From Vibrio barjaei (GTDB lineage Bacteria; Pseudomonadota; Gammaproteobacteria; Enterobacterales; Vibrionaceae): a stretch of 64,000 bases of DNA. The first letter of the stretch is position 1. Each line of letters begins with the position of its first letter. Positions 8,991 through 16,878 of the stretch are shown one piece after another. Location of the stretch: NCBI RefSeq assembly GCF_001639065.2, contig NZ_LQXO02000022.1, positions 62,001 to 126,000 of the forward strand. The letters run 5' to 3'. The translations under genes and the position numbers were made by a program. A model generated the notes under the pieces. The model did not search any database. It saw only the letters and a list, made by a program, of their open reading frames with translations, and was not told the DNA's origin.

Positions 8991-10541
8991 ATGGGATACA
9001 AAACGCTGAGACTCGTCTTAGGTGACCAATTGGATAGCCAACATTCATGGTTCTCTCAACTGGACAATGACGTCCTGTATCTAATCGCCGAACTAAAGCA
9101 AGAATCTGAATATGTGACGCATCATATTCAGAAGCAAGTGGCGTTCTTCCTATCGATGGAAAGTTTCGCGCAAAGCTTAACGCAGCAAGGGCATCACGTT
9201 CACTATCTCACTTTAGATGACACTTGTGGCTTTGACTCTTTAACGGAGCTGATTGTCTCAGTCGGTGAGCAACACAACATCGTTAGTTTTGAGTATCAAA
9301 GGCCAGACGAATATCGTCTGCTTGACCAGTTGTCCCACTTTTCTCACCCACAATTTTCGGTCACCGTGGTGGAGTCTGAACACTTTTTAATGCCTTTTTC
9401 AGAATTAGAAACCTATTTCGTTAGGGGGAAAGCACTAGTCATGGACCACTTTTATCGCAAGATGCGCAAGAAACATGGCATGTTGATGGAAAGTGAAACC
9501 AAACCGCTTGGCGGTAAGTGGAGTTATGATGCCAATAACCGCAACAAACTGAAAAAATCCGACATAGAAGCGCTACCCACACCGTTGCTGTTTGCGTCAC
9601 CGACGAAAGAGACCGTTGCGCGGATAGAGCGTCACAAGCTAAGCTCGATAGGACGAATTGGTGATCAGCTCATTTGGCCTATCAACCGTTCTCAATCTCT
9701 CACTCTACTCGCACACTTTTGCCAAGTCTGTTTGCCCAATTTTGGTCATTTTCAAGATGCGATGACGGAACAGCATGAGAGTCAGTGGAGTCTGTACCAT
9801 AGCCGCCTTTCTTTCTCGCTTAACTGTAAGATGCTTTCCCCTTTAGAGGTGCTGTATGCAGCCATTGAGCAGTATGCTCACTCTGATGGGCAGATCACGC
9901 TTGCACAGATTGAGGGTTTTGTCCGACAGATTCTCGGTTGGCGTGAGTATATTCGAGGCATGTATTGGAGCAATATGCCAGACTACTCGACGACCAATGC
10001 GTTAAGAGCCTCTAGGGCGCTACCTCAATATTTTTGGAACGGCGAGACAAAGATGAGTTGTATGAAGCGAGCCATCACTCAGTCTCTTGATTTCGCTTAC
10101 GCTCATCATATTCAGCGTTTAATGGTGACTGGTAATTTCGCGTTGCTCACAGAGCTGGACCCCGACCAAGTAGAGCAATGGTATCTTGGTATTTATGTTG
10201 ATGCGATTGAGTGGGTAGAAATGCCCAATACCCGAGGTATGGCTTTATACGCAGATGGAGGACTTATTGCGACCAAGCCTTATGGTTCCAGTGGTGGCTA
10301 TATCAACAAAATGAGTGATTATTGTAGTGGGTGTTTTTATAACGTCAAAGAGCGTTCAGGCCGACAAGCTTGTCCCTTTAACGGCTTCTACTGGCGGTTT
10401 ATGCATAAGCATCGTGAGTGGTTGAATAAGAACCCCCGTACGGCGATGATTTATCGGACTTGGGACAGGTTGGCTCCCGAAGTACAAGATGAACATCTTA
10501 CAACGGCCGAAGCAAACATAGCTCGAATAGAACGCCTGTGA
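8991..10541 (+). CDS. Iron-sulfur bacterial (6-4)-type photolyase (FeS-BCP, CryPro)
   Basis: A 516-residue cryptochrome/photolyase-related protein. The [4Fe-4S] ligands are visible as Cys357, Cys445, Cys448 and Cys461. The spacing (88 residues, then C-x2-C, then 12 residues, then Cys) equals that of Agrobacterium PhrB (350, 438, 441, 454). This group repairs (6-4) photoproducts and carries FAD plus a lumazine antenna; a V. cholerae member is characterised. ATG 8991 is chosen because AGGAG lies 6 bases ahead; the upstream start at 8961 would overlap the DASH gene. It is probably co-transcribed with cry-DASH and the SDR that follows. Confidence 0.92.
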   Translation: MGYKTLRLVLGDQLDSQHSWFSQLDNDVLYLIAELKQESEYVTHHIQKQVAFFLSMESFAQSLTQQGHHVHYLTLDDTCGFDSLTELIVSVGEQHNIVSFEYQRPDEYRLLDQLSHFSHPQFSVTVVESEHFLMPFSELETYFVRGKALVMDHFYRKMRKKHGMLMESETKPLGGKWSYDANNRNKLKKSDIEALPTPLLFASPTKETVARIERHKLSSIGRIGDQLIWPINRSQSLTLLAHFCQVCLPNFGHFQDAMTEQHESQWSLYHSRLSFSLNCKMLSPLEVLYAAIEQYAHSDGQITLAQIEGFVRQILGWREYIRGMYWSNMPDYSTTNALRASRALPQYFWNGETKMSCMKRAITQSLDFAYAHHIQRLMVTGNFALLTELDPDQVEQWYLGIYVDAIEWVEMPNTRGMALYADGGLIATKPYGSSGGYINKMSDYCSGCFYNVKERSGRQACPFNGFYWRFMHKHREWLNKNPRTAMIYRTWDRLAPEVQDEHLTTAEANIARIERL

Positions 10542-10548
10542 GGTGGAG

Positions 10549-11274
10549 ATGCAGCCATTGAATGTTTTGATCGTTGGCGCTTCCGGAGGGATAGGGAGTG
10601 CGTTAAGCCAGCATATTCTGACTCACACCAATGCCAATGTCTTTGCTACTTATCGCAGTGCTCAGCTTAGAGTGCAGCATGCGCGATTGCGCTGGTATGC
10701 TTTGGATGTCACCGCAGAAAATGATTATGGCTCGCTAACGATGTCACTCAATGTCGAGGTTGACCATCTAGATTGGGTCATCAATTGTGTTGGTGCCTTG
10801 TCGATAAATGAGCAAACTCCCGAAAAGAATTTAAAGGCAGTTACCTCGAACAACCTGATGACCAGTATTCAAGTCAATACAATGCCTACTTTGCTGTTAG
10901 CAAAGCACGTTTTACCTTTTCTCAGACGCTCGGATGCACCCCGCTTTGCCACCATCTCCGCAAGAGTGGGTAGCATTGACGATAATGAGTTAGGTGGCTG
11001 GTACAGCTATCGATGCTCAAAAGCCGCGTTGAATATGGCGCTTAAGAACATAAGTATTGAATGGGGGCGCTTAATGAAACGTTCTTGCACGATAGCTTTA
11101 CATCCAGGAACAACGGATACCGAACTTTCTTTGCCTTTTCAAGCAAACGTTCCTGAAAAACAGCTATTCGCGCCAGAAAAAACTGCAGGTTTACTGTTCC
11201 ATGTTTTGGAAAATCTTCGTCCAGAAGACAACGGCCGATTCATTGCTTACGATGGCAGTGATATTGGCTGGTGA
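10549..11274 (+). CDS. SDR-family oxidoreductase (C-factor-like)
   Basis: A 241-residue short-chain dehydrogenase/reductase with the nucleotide motif GASGGIG at residues 10-16 and the catalytic pair Tyr154...Lys158 (YSYRCSK). The length and the GTTDTELSLPFQ-type C-terminal half resemble C-factor/CsgA-like SDRs. ATG 10549 follows GAGG by six bases; the GTG two codons upstream overlaps that ribosome site. It lies 7 bases after the FeS photolyase stop and is almost certainly co-transcribed. Its substrate is unknown; SDRs of this kind recur beside photolyase genes in gamma-proteobacteria. Confidence 0.85.
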   Translation: MQPLNVLIVGASGGIGSALSQHILTHTNANVFATYRSAQLRVQHARLRWYALDVTAENDYGSLTMSLNVEVDHLDWVINCVGALSINEQTPEKNLKAVTSNNLMTSIQVNTMPTLLLAKHVLPFLRRSDAPRFATISARVGSIDDNELGGWYSYRCSKAALNMALKNISIEWGRLMKRSCTIALHPGTTDTELSLPFQANVPEKQLFAPEKTAGLLFHVLENLRPEDNGRFIAYDGSDIGW

Positions 11275-11279
11275 CGATG

Positions 11280-11438
11280 TTAATGTTCTGGCGTTTTCTT
11301 AGTTCCGCGCGCCTTACTTGCGCATCGCTTTGAGCAATATCGAACTTGTTCCCAACAGCGTTGCCACTTTTTTCGCCAGGTGAAAGGCCTTTCACAACAA
11401 ATGCAGATTTTACTCGGTAGGCGGGCTTTTCGGTGCAT
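11280..11438 (-). CDS. DUF2256 family mini-protein
   Basis: A basic, Cys-rich protein of 52 residues with the DUF2256 signature: PSKICICCERPFTWRKKW, then RYCSKRC. The Cys pairs (CICC and C-x4-C) suggest a small zinc ribbon. An open frame extends to 11501, but the family begins at MHRK, giving the start at 11438. DUF2256 genes are typically found next to cryptochrome/photolyase genes, and this one ends 5 bases from the convergent SDR of the photolyase operon. Its function is unknown. Confidence 0.85.
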   Translation of the reverse strand: MHRKARLPSKICICCERPFTWRKKWQRCWEQVRYCSKRCASKARGTKKTPEH

Positions 11439-11570
11439 ATTAACCACTTTTCGACTCTTTTTGTTAATTACGAATTGATAACAGACGAGATCACCACCCA
11501 TAACAATTAAACTCCGCTCGCGATTATTTTATCTATCCTTTAAAGTAGTAACGGTCCATAAGGAGTTGTC

Positions 11571-12368
11571 ATGCAGTTAGATATCTATCAAGTAAATGCA
11601 TTTACCAGTGAGCCCTTTACGGGGAATCCTGCTGGTGTGTGTATTACTCAAGAATCGTTACCCGCCTCATTAATGCTGTCTATTGCCAAGGAAATGGCGA
11701 TTTCAGAAACCGCTTTTCTGACACTATCCGATAACCGCTTGCGTTGGTTTACGCCACAAGTGGAAGTCGCGCTTTGTGGCCATGGCACACTGGCTACTGT
11801 TAATGTACTAGATGAGATAGGGCTATTAGAAAAAGATGGAAAATGCAGTTTTCATACGCTTTCTGGGGAGCTTCATGCGCAGAAAGTTGGTGAACGTATT
11901 TCCTTAGATTTTCCACTTTACCCTGCCAATGAGGCTGAAATGTCGCTTGCGAAATTGGAGGCTCTGGGTCTGAAAGAAGAGGATATCGAGTCCTGGGGTG
12001 AGTTCGAAGGTGGTAAAGACTTACTGGTGATGAAAAGTGAAGAACGCCTGCATCATCTAACTCCAAATTTCCACGCTCTTATCCAATGTGAAGGTCGAGC
12101 CATGGCGGTAACGGCTAAGTCGGAGCGTAGTGATGTGGATTTCATCGCTCGTTATTTTGCTCCATGGGTTGGAGTCAACGAAGATCCTGTTACGGGATCT
12201 GCTTATTGCGCATTAGCTCCTTATTGGGCCGATAAGCTCAACAAGTGTTCGCTTATCGGCTACCAAGATTCTGAGCGCGGAGGCTACGTTGGCATGATGT
12301 TGAAACAAGACCGTATTGAGCTCAGTGGTCAAGCGATTACGCTTATAAAAGGTACTATCCGTGTTTAA
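11571..12368 (+). CDS. PhzF-family isomerase
   Basis: A 265-residue protein with the two-lobed PhzF/diaminopimelate-epimerase-like fold signatures: QVNAFTSEPFTGNPAGV at the N-terminus with the catalytic-type Glu in SETAF, LCGHGTLA, and a C-terminal EDPVTGSAYCAL. PhzF of phenazine synthesis isomerises dihydro-hydroxyanthranilate. No other phenazine gene is present, so this is a generic family member of unknown substrate. AAGGAG precedes the ATG by 6 bases. It begins a three-gene operon and overlaps the next gene by 8 bases. Confidence 0.9.
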   Translation: MQLDIYQVNAFTSEPFTGNPAGVCITQESLPASLMLSIAKEMAISETAFLTLSDNRLRWFTPQVEVALCGHGTLATVNVLDEIGLLEKDGKCSFHTLSGELHAQKVGERISLDFPLYPANEAEMSLAKLEALGLKEEDIESWGEFEGGKDLLVMKSEERLHHLTPNFHALIQCEGRAMAVTAKSERSDVDFIARYFAPWVGVNEDPVTGSAYCALAPYWADKLNKCSLIGYQDSERGGYVGMMLKQDRIELSGQAITLIKGTIRV

Positions 12369-12993
12369 TGAGAAATGGATTCCTCAGTTTCTGGATTTTA
12401 TTCAAGCAGAAATGAGCACTGATGCGGCGCATGATCTTAACCATGTACTGCGTGTCGTTAATTGTGCTAAACGCTTATCAGTGACAGAAAACGCTAATCT
12501 GGATGTGGTTATTCCTGCGGCCTATCTGCACGATTGCTTCACCTATCCTAAGGATCATCCAGAACGTTCAAGCAGTTCAACTATCGCTGCACATAAAGCG
12601 TGTCAGTTTTTGAGAACGATAGGTTACCCAGCGCAGCATATTGACGCTATTCACCATGCGATTGTCGCGCACAGTTTTTCTGCCAATATCTCAACCGACT
12701 CTGTCGAAGCGCGAGTAGTACAAGATGCCGACCGATTAGATGCATTAGGTGCTATTGGTGTTACGCGTTGTATTCAGGTTGCGACCAGTCTAGGTCGAAC
12801 TTTGTATCATATTGACGATCCTTTTTGCCTCGAGCGCTCTCCCGACGACGCTAAGTTCACTATTGACCATTTTTACATCAAGCTATTTTCCATTGCAGAT
12901 ACAATGAAAACCGACGCGGGTAAACAGGAAGCAATCAGTAGAGTGGCGTTTATGAAACAGTATTTAGCGCAGCTAGGGCACGAAATATCATGA
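12361..12993 (+). CDS. HD-domain phosphohydrolase
   Basis: A 210-residue HD-superfamily protein, with an N-terminal AHDLNHVLRVVNCAK, the metal-binding HD in YLHDCF, and QDADRLDALGAIG downstream. This is the pattern of YedJ-like cytosolic HD hydrolases acting on nucleotides or other phosphoesters. The start is GTG 12361, overlapping phzF by 8 bases, which implies translational coupling; it overlaps the next gene by four bases. The substrate cannot be assigned. Confidence 0.85.
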   Translation: MFNEKWIPQFLDFIQAEMSTDAAHDLNHVLRVVNCAKRLSVTENANLDVVIPAAYLHDCFTYPKDHPERSSSSTIAAHKACQFLRTIGYPAQHIDAIHHAIVAHSFSANISTDSVEARVVQDADRLDALGAIGVTRCIQVATSLGRTLYHIDDPFCLERSPDDAKFTIDHFYIKLFSIADTMKTDAGKQEAISRVAFMKQYLAQLGHEIS

Positions 12994-13229
12994 TTGAACA
13001 TCAACTGGATAGACAAAGATTTGTACTTTCTTCGAACGGGCAAGACTCGGTATTGGATTACAAGCTTTCGGGTAATACGGTTAATTTTACCCACACCTTT
13101 GTGCCAGAATCACAGCGTGGAAAGGGCTCTGCAAAACAGTTAGTCGATCACGGTCTTGCTTGGGCTAGAGAGCAAGGCTACCAGATTGAAGCCGACTGTT
13201 GGTATGTGGCTAGATTCTTGAATAGATAG
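12990..13229 (+). CDS. Small GNAT-like acetyltransferase (YjdJ type)
   Basis: A 79-residue protein of the short YjdJ/COG2388 GNAT branch. It shows the core FTHTFVPESQRGKGSAKQLVDHGLAWA, where RGKG is the acetyl-CoA pyrophosphate loop, then a final strand ADCWYVARFL. It starts inside an ATGA overlap with the HD gene and ends the phzF operon. Members lack the full GNAT fold and have no established substrate. Confidence 0.85.
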   Translation: MIEHQLDRQRFVLSSNGQDSVLDYKLSGNTVNFTHTFVPESQRGKGSAKQLVDHGLAWAREQGYQIEADCWYVARFLNR

Positions 13230-13247
13230 CAGTGTTTTGGGTTAGCT

Positions 13248-13273
13248 CAGCGACGGTTCTCACACCGTCGCTG
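13248..13273. terminator. Hairpin between convergent genes
   Basis: A perfect 10-base GC-rich stem (CAGCGACGGT / ACCGTCGCTG) with a 6-base loop lies between the GNAT stop and the stop of the opposing secreted protein. No U-run follows on either strand, so it is a likely 3'-end structure, not a textbook intrinsic terminator. Confidence 0.55.
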
Positions 13274-13288
13274 CAAGAGTGACAAAGG

Positions 13289-15142
13289 CTAACGTTCTGG
13301 ATCAAATGGATACGGATCTAAGCCATTACTTTTACCGTCGTCGTCACTGTCATTATAGATACCATCCACGGGGGAGCGTCCCCAAGCATCCAACTGTCTA
13401 TTGATGGCTTTGGAGACAGAAACGTTGTCGAAATAGATTGTCCTTGGACTGCGAATTTCGGTATACATTCCGATCTTGGTGTAGCCATTATTGCCAATCA
13501 GCATGTTTTTACCTTTTCGGTCTAGCTTCAGCTCACCATTGACCCAGACTTTTACTTGCCCATCGTCGGCCAAAGACTTTTTAAAGTAGATACGAATATC
13601 AGTCCATTGATCTTGTGGTGCAACGCCTAAATCGATCACCGGATAGTTAGGTGCGTGGAAGCTGAGTTTGAAAAGCCCATCATTGCTTAGACGTACTGCT
13701 GCGTGAGGACCAGAGCTGAATGACTTCCACTGCGCCAAGATAATGGAGTACTTAGTGATGGTCTGCCAAGATGCATCGGGGCGAATACTGGCACTAAAAT
13801 AGAACTCATCGCCCGGTGCATACTGATAGCGGCCATCCATAAAGGCTGTTTCGCTTCGATAAGCTGGTGGCTCGCCGTAAAACTTCATCACATGATTACC
13901 TGTGCGAGCCCAATCTACTTGCGCTACCTCATAATAGTGATAGCTGGCGGGTGTTTTGGTAAGTGAGTCGTAACTACTAGAAAAAGAGGGGGTGAGTTCC
14001 CCAGGTAAGCCGGAGTCTGTTAGACCATTTTCCCAACCAGCAGTGTATATGGTGGCTGGATTTTCGATTGTCGTGGTTCGGTCAATTTGAATGTCGACCC
14101 AAGCTGGTTGTGATTGGTTAAATCCGTCTTCCACTTGGTAGAAGAAGCCATCTAGGCCCACAAAGTCAGCATTTGGTTGATACAATATTTGCCCTTCGAC
14201 AACGCTAACCGTTCCATAGTTTGGTTCAGATGCGATGACGATGGTTAGTTCATCACCTTCAGGATCTAGGTCGTTTGCTAACACATTGCATAGTAGTGCT
14301 TGGTTCTCTAAACCATTGCAGCTATCTGGGGAGATAATGGTTACCTCATTTTTCCACCTTTCTGGGTCAAGCGGATAATCGTCGTCTATATCGGCAACAC
14401 CATCTCCATCATCGTCGGTGTCCTTGTTATTTCCAATGCCATCGCTGTCCGTGTCGACAGACTCGGTAGGGTCATAGGGAAAGGCATCTTCGGCATCGAT
14501 GACGCCGTCATTATCAGAGTCTTTGGAAAGGGGCGATAAGTCAAACTGCAAACGATCGATACGGATTGAACCTTCTACTGCTGCTAGCGTGAACGTATGT
14601 TTCCCTTTCGTTAACCAAATGGTCTGAGGTGAGGTTTGCTCAAATTCGCGAGTAATCTGGGTGGAGGAAAGGAATGGAATCTGGAACAACACTTCTGTAC
14701 CCTTGCGCAGTTCTACATGTTTGGTTTTGTCGGCAGTAGAACCTAACCAAGCAGAGAATTCGTAGAAGGCATCCTCTTCGACTTGTACTGTGTAGTTCAT
14801 CCATTCGTCGCGTGCAAACCAGCCAACGTGTACCTGCCCATCATTGTGAGTAGAGAAGTCTACACCATCGTTACGGAATTGTTTTCCCCCTCGGTTCTCT
14901 GGTTCTTTGTCGAAGTAGGCGATACCTTGTCCACCAAGGTCATAATCTTCCGCCTCCACAATGGAAGGTAATCGGTGAACAGGTAAGGCAGACTTGGTGT
15001 CGTCCCAAGGATAAATATCTTCAAGGTCGGGGACACCATCGCCATCAGAATCGACATTGGCGAAGGTCAGTGAGGTATTCAGCAGCATCCCAAACATCAA
15101 TGCGGGGATAATCATTGCAGGGTAATTTAATCTTGTTCTCAT
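13289..15142 (-). CDS. Secreted multidomain CBM6 / putative polysaccharide lyase
   Basis: A 617-residue exported protein. In order: a signal peptide (1-28), a calcium-binding thrombospondin-type-3 repeat (about 30-47), a CBM6-like carbohydrate-binding domain (about 58-203), further type-3 Asp repeats (about 207-262), a cadherin/Ig-like domain (about 270-358), a beta-jelly-roll domain (about 365-592), and a final type-3 repeat. The jelly roll, with YRSETAF..., IILAQWKS and WVNGELKLDRKG, resembles the heparin-lyase-I-like polysaccharide lyase family (PF14099 type); this is by pattern only, and the substrate (perhaps a uronic acid polysaccharide) is unproven. It is monocistronic. It could feed the uronate pathway encoded 25-35 kb away, but that link is inference. 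Confidence 0.7.
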   Translation of the reverse strand: MRTRLNYPAMIIPALMFGMLLNTSLTFANVDSDGDGVPDLEDIYPWDDTKSALPVHRLPSIVEAEDYDLGGQGIAYFDKEPENRGGKQFRNDGVDFSTHNDGQVHVGWFARDEWMNYTVQVEEDAFYEFSAWLGSTADKTKHVELRKGTEVLFQIPFLSSTQITREFEQTSPQTIWLTKGKHTFTLAAVEGSIRIDRLQFDLSPLSKDSDNDGVIDAEDAFPYDPTESVDTDSDGIGNNKDTDDDGDGVADIDDDYPLDPERWKNEVTIISPDSCNGLENQALLCNVLANDLDPEGDELTIVIASEPNYGTVSVVEGQILYQPNADFVGLDGFFYQVEDGFNQSQPAWVDIQIDRTTTIENPATIYTAGWENGLTDSGLPGELTPSFSSSYDSLTKTPASYHYYEVAQVDWARTGNHVMKFYGEPPAYRSETAFMDGRYQYAPGDEFYFSASIRPDASWQTITKYSIILAQWKSFSSGPHAAVRLSNDGLFKLSFHAPNYPVIDLGVAPQDQWTDIRIYFKKSLADDGQVKVWVNGELKLDRKGKNMLIGNNGYTKIGMYTEIRSPRTIYFDNVSVSKAINRQLDAWGRSPVDGIYNDSDDDGKSNGLDPYPFDPER

Positions 15143-15675
15143 AATATATTCCTTTGTTATTTACGCCTGTTACGAGCTCAGGTCGCAACATCTAATAGGC
15201 GGATCAAATTGGAATTAAATGAGTGCACTCTTCAACACCTTAGAAAGTTTGGAATGCATATCAAACAGGTTTTATATTGATGTGGTGAATGTATATTGGG
15301 AAAGAAAGACTATTTCTAAGCATTAGATAGGAAAAGAGCGACTAAGGCTTAAAATTCGCTAATAAGTCCGTAATCTAATATATCTATATGATACCGAGGG
15401 TTAATATCACAGTAATTTTGTTAGTGATTGACATATAAAAACGGTGAATATAATAAGATTTCTTTGCAATTGGCTAGTAATGAACGCATAAGTTTTAAAT
15501 TGCTAGCTTTCACACTCCAGCGCATTGAATGACCGATTAAAAACTCGGCGGTACTGTGATTTTCGTTTTTTTGTAAATTTACTTAGATTTGGAATGAAAG
15601 TCTTACAGAGATAGTGTAGAAGTGGTTAAACCACTTTGATATTCTGGGGGTGGTATCGACGTTAGGAGGCATAGA
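15143..15675. other. 533-base A/T-rich intergenic region
   Basis: This separates the divergent secreted lyase-like gene and the lipase-like gene and must contain both promoters. I find no convincing ORF, RNA or long repeat. The only clear element is the strong ribosome site TTAGGAGG ahead of the lipase gene. Confidence 0.5.
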
Positions 15676-16452
15676 ATGAAGTGGAAAGTCAGTATGGCAA
15701 TATTGACGGCTCTTGCTTTAGTAGGTTGCAGTAAGCCGGAGATAGAAAACGTCGATAGTGAGCTAAATGCACACCACTTAGATCAAGTTGTTGTAGTGCA
15801 CGGTTTAGCGAGAAGCGCTTGGTCGATGCAAAACATGTCAAAAAGTATTGCCAAGCAAGGTTATCAAGTCTGTGTCGTGGATTACCCAACGCTTCGCCAG
15901 CCTATTGAAAATACGCTTGCCGAGAGTGCCAAGGAGCTCTCTCGATGTATTGACGAATTTAATCACTCAAAAAACCTTGTCACTAATCAGTCAAAAATCC
16001 ATTTTGTTGGGCATTCATTAGGCGGATTAGTGATCCGCTCGTACTTGGCACAGCATCCCGATTTTGTCGACTCATCGGAGATGGGAAAAGTGGTGTTTGT
16101 TGGTACTCCCAACCATGGTAGTGATGTTGCAGATTTCTTCTCGGATACTTGGATGTTATCTCTAGTGGGTGGCACCGCTGAATCGCTAACAACCAGTCCT
16201 AATTCATTCCCAAATAGTTTGCCAAACCCAAACTACGATTTTGGTGTCATAGCAGGTACGCAAAGCTACCCGGTTTTCAGTGGCATGTTCAGCAAAAGCA
16301 ACGATGGGCTAGTCTCGGTGGAATCCACAAAACTTGACGGTATGCGAGATTTTATTGAAGTAGATATCAAACACGATAGGTTGCGTCGTGATCCTTATGT
16401 AACGTCACTGGTGCTGAACTTTATTGAGACCGATAAGTTCGAATCGAAATAG
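15676..16452 (+). CDS. Lipase-like alpha/beta-hydrolase lipoprotein
   Basis: A 258-residue lipoprotein: signal sequence with lipobox LVGC at 15-18, lipidated Cys18. The hydrolase fold shows VVVHGLARS (oxyanion region), nucleophile elbow G112-H-S114-L-G, and probable Asp210 (NDGLV) and His233 (IKHDR) completing the triad. It resembles short triacylglycerol-lipase/esterase-like proteins anchored in the cell envelope. A strong AGGAGG lies 9 bases before the ATG. It stands alone, with about 430 bases before the next gene, and no lipase chaperone gene is nearby. Confidence 0.85.
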   Translation: MKWKVSMAILTALALVGCSKPEIENVDSELNAHHLDQVVVVHGLARSAWSMQNMSKSIAKQGYQVCVVDYPTLRQPIENTLAESAKELSRCIDEFNHSKNLVTNQSKIHFVGHSLGGLVIRSYLAQHPDFVDSSEMGKVVFVGTPNHGSDVADFFSDTWMLSLVGGTAESLTTSPNSFPNSLPNPNYDFGVIAGTQSYPVFSGMFSKSNDGLVSVESTKLDGMRDFIEVDIKHDRLRRDPYVTSLVLNFIETDKFESK

Positions 16453-16878
16453 CATAGCATTTTAGAACCACACGATAGTGTTAGTTCTGGTTCGCTACGG
16501 CATTTTGTCTAGTGACTGCGTTAGCTTATGGTATTTTGAGTGACATTCTTCAAAAAAACAGAAAATTCATTTCATTAGATATTTATAATTATTTATTTGA
16601 ATAAATATCCAGATTTGAAAGTAGTTGTCATTTGTGGTTGTTTTGCATGCGAATATTATTCAAAAATATCTAGTTATTAATCCAGATAAATAATTTTATT
16701 GCAGCGGCTATTTGATTATTGCAGGAATAAGTGTGAACAAGGCACAAGAATAACAATAAATAAAGGCGTATATTTTCTTTGAAATTATGATTAGTAATTC
16801 TTATGGCTTCAATGTGGTGATTGAATGTAAAACATACAGCTAAAGTAGCAGGAAAGCCCTTCTACTAAGGAGAATACT
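16453..16878. other. 426-base A/T-rich leader of the YfcC-type carrier
   Basis: No ORF of note. It holds an ArgR-box-like sequence (listed separately) and several A/T-rich partial palindromes, and ends in AAGGAG ahead of the carrier gene. The region is likely the arginine-responsive promoter of that gene. Confidence 0.5.
16598..16611. promoter_or_regulatory. Candidate ArgR box upstream of the carrier gene
   Basis: TGAATAAATATCCA matches 13 of 14 positions of the ArgR operator TGAATWWWWATTCA. It lies about 270 bases before the carrier start in a cluster that encodes its own ArgR. No second box at the classical 3-base spacing is clear. Confidence 0.5.

Noticed and set aside
11571-12368. Phenazine biosynthesis cluster
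   Set aside because: PhzF homologues are widespread; no phzA/B/D/E/G genes are nearby.
12873-13094. 73-codon minus-strand ORF across the HD/GNAT junction
   Set aside because: It is antisense to two overlapping genes with clear family motifs; a shadow frame.
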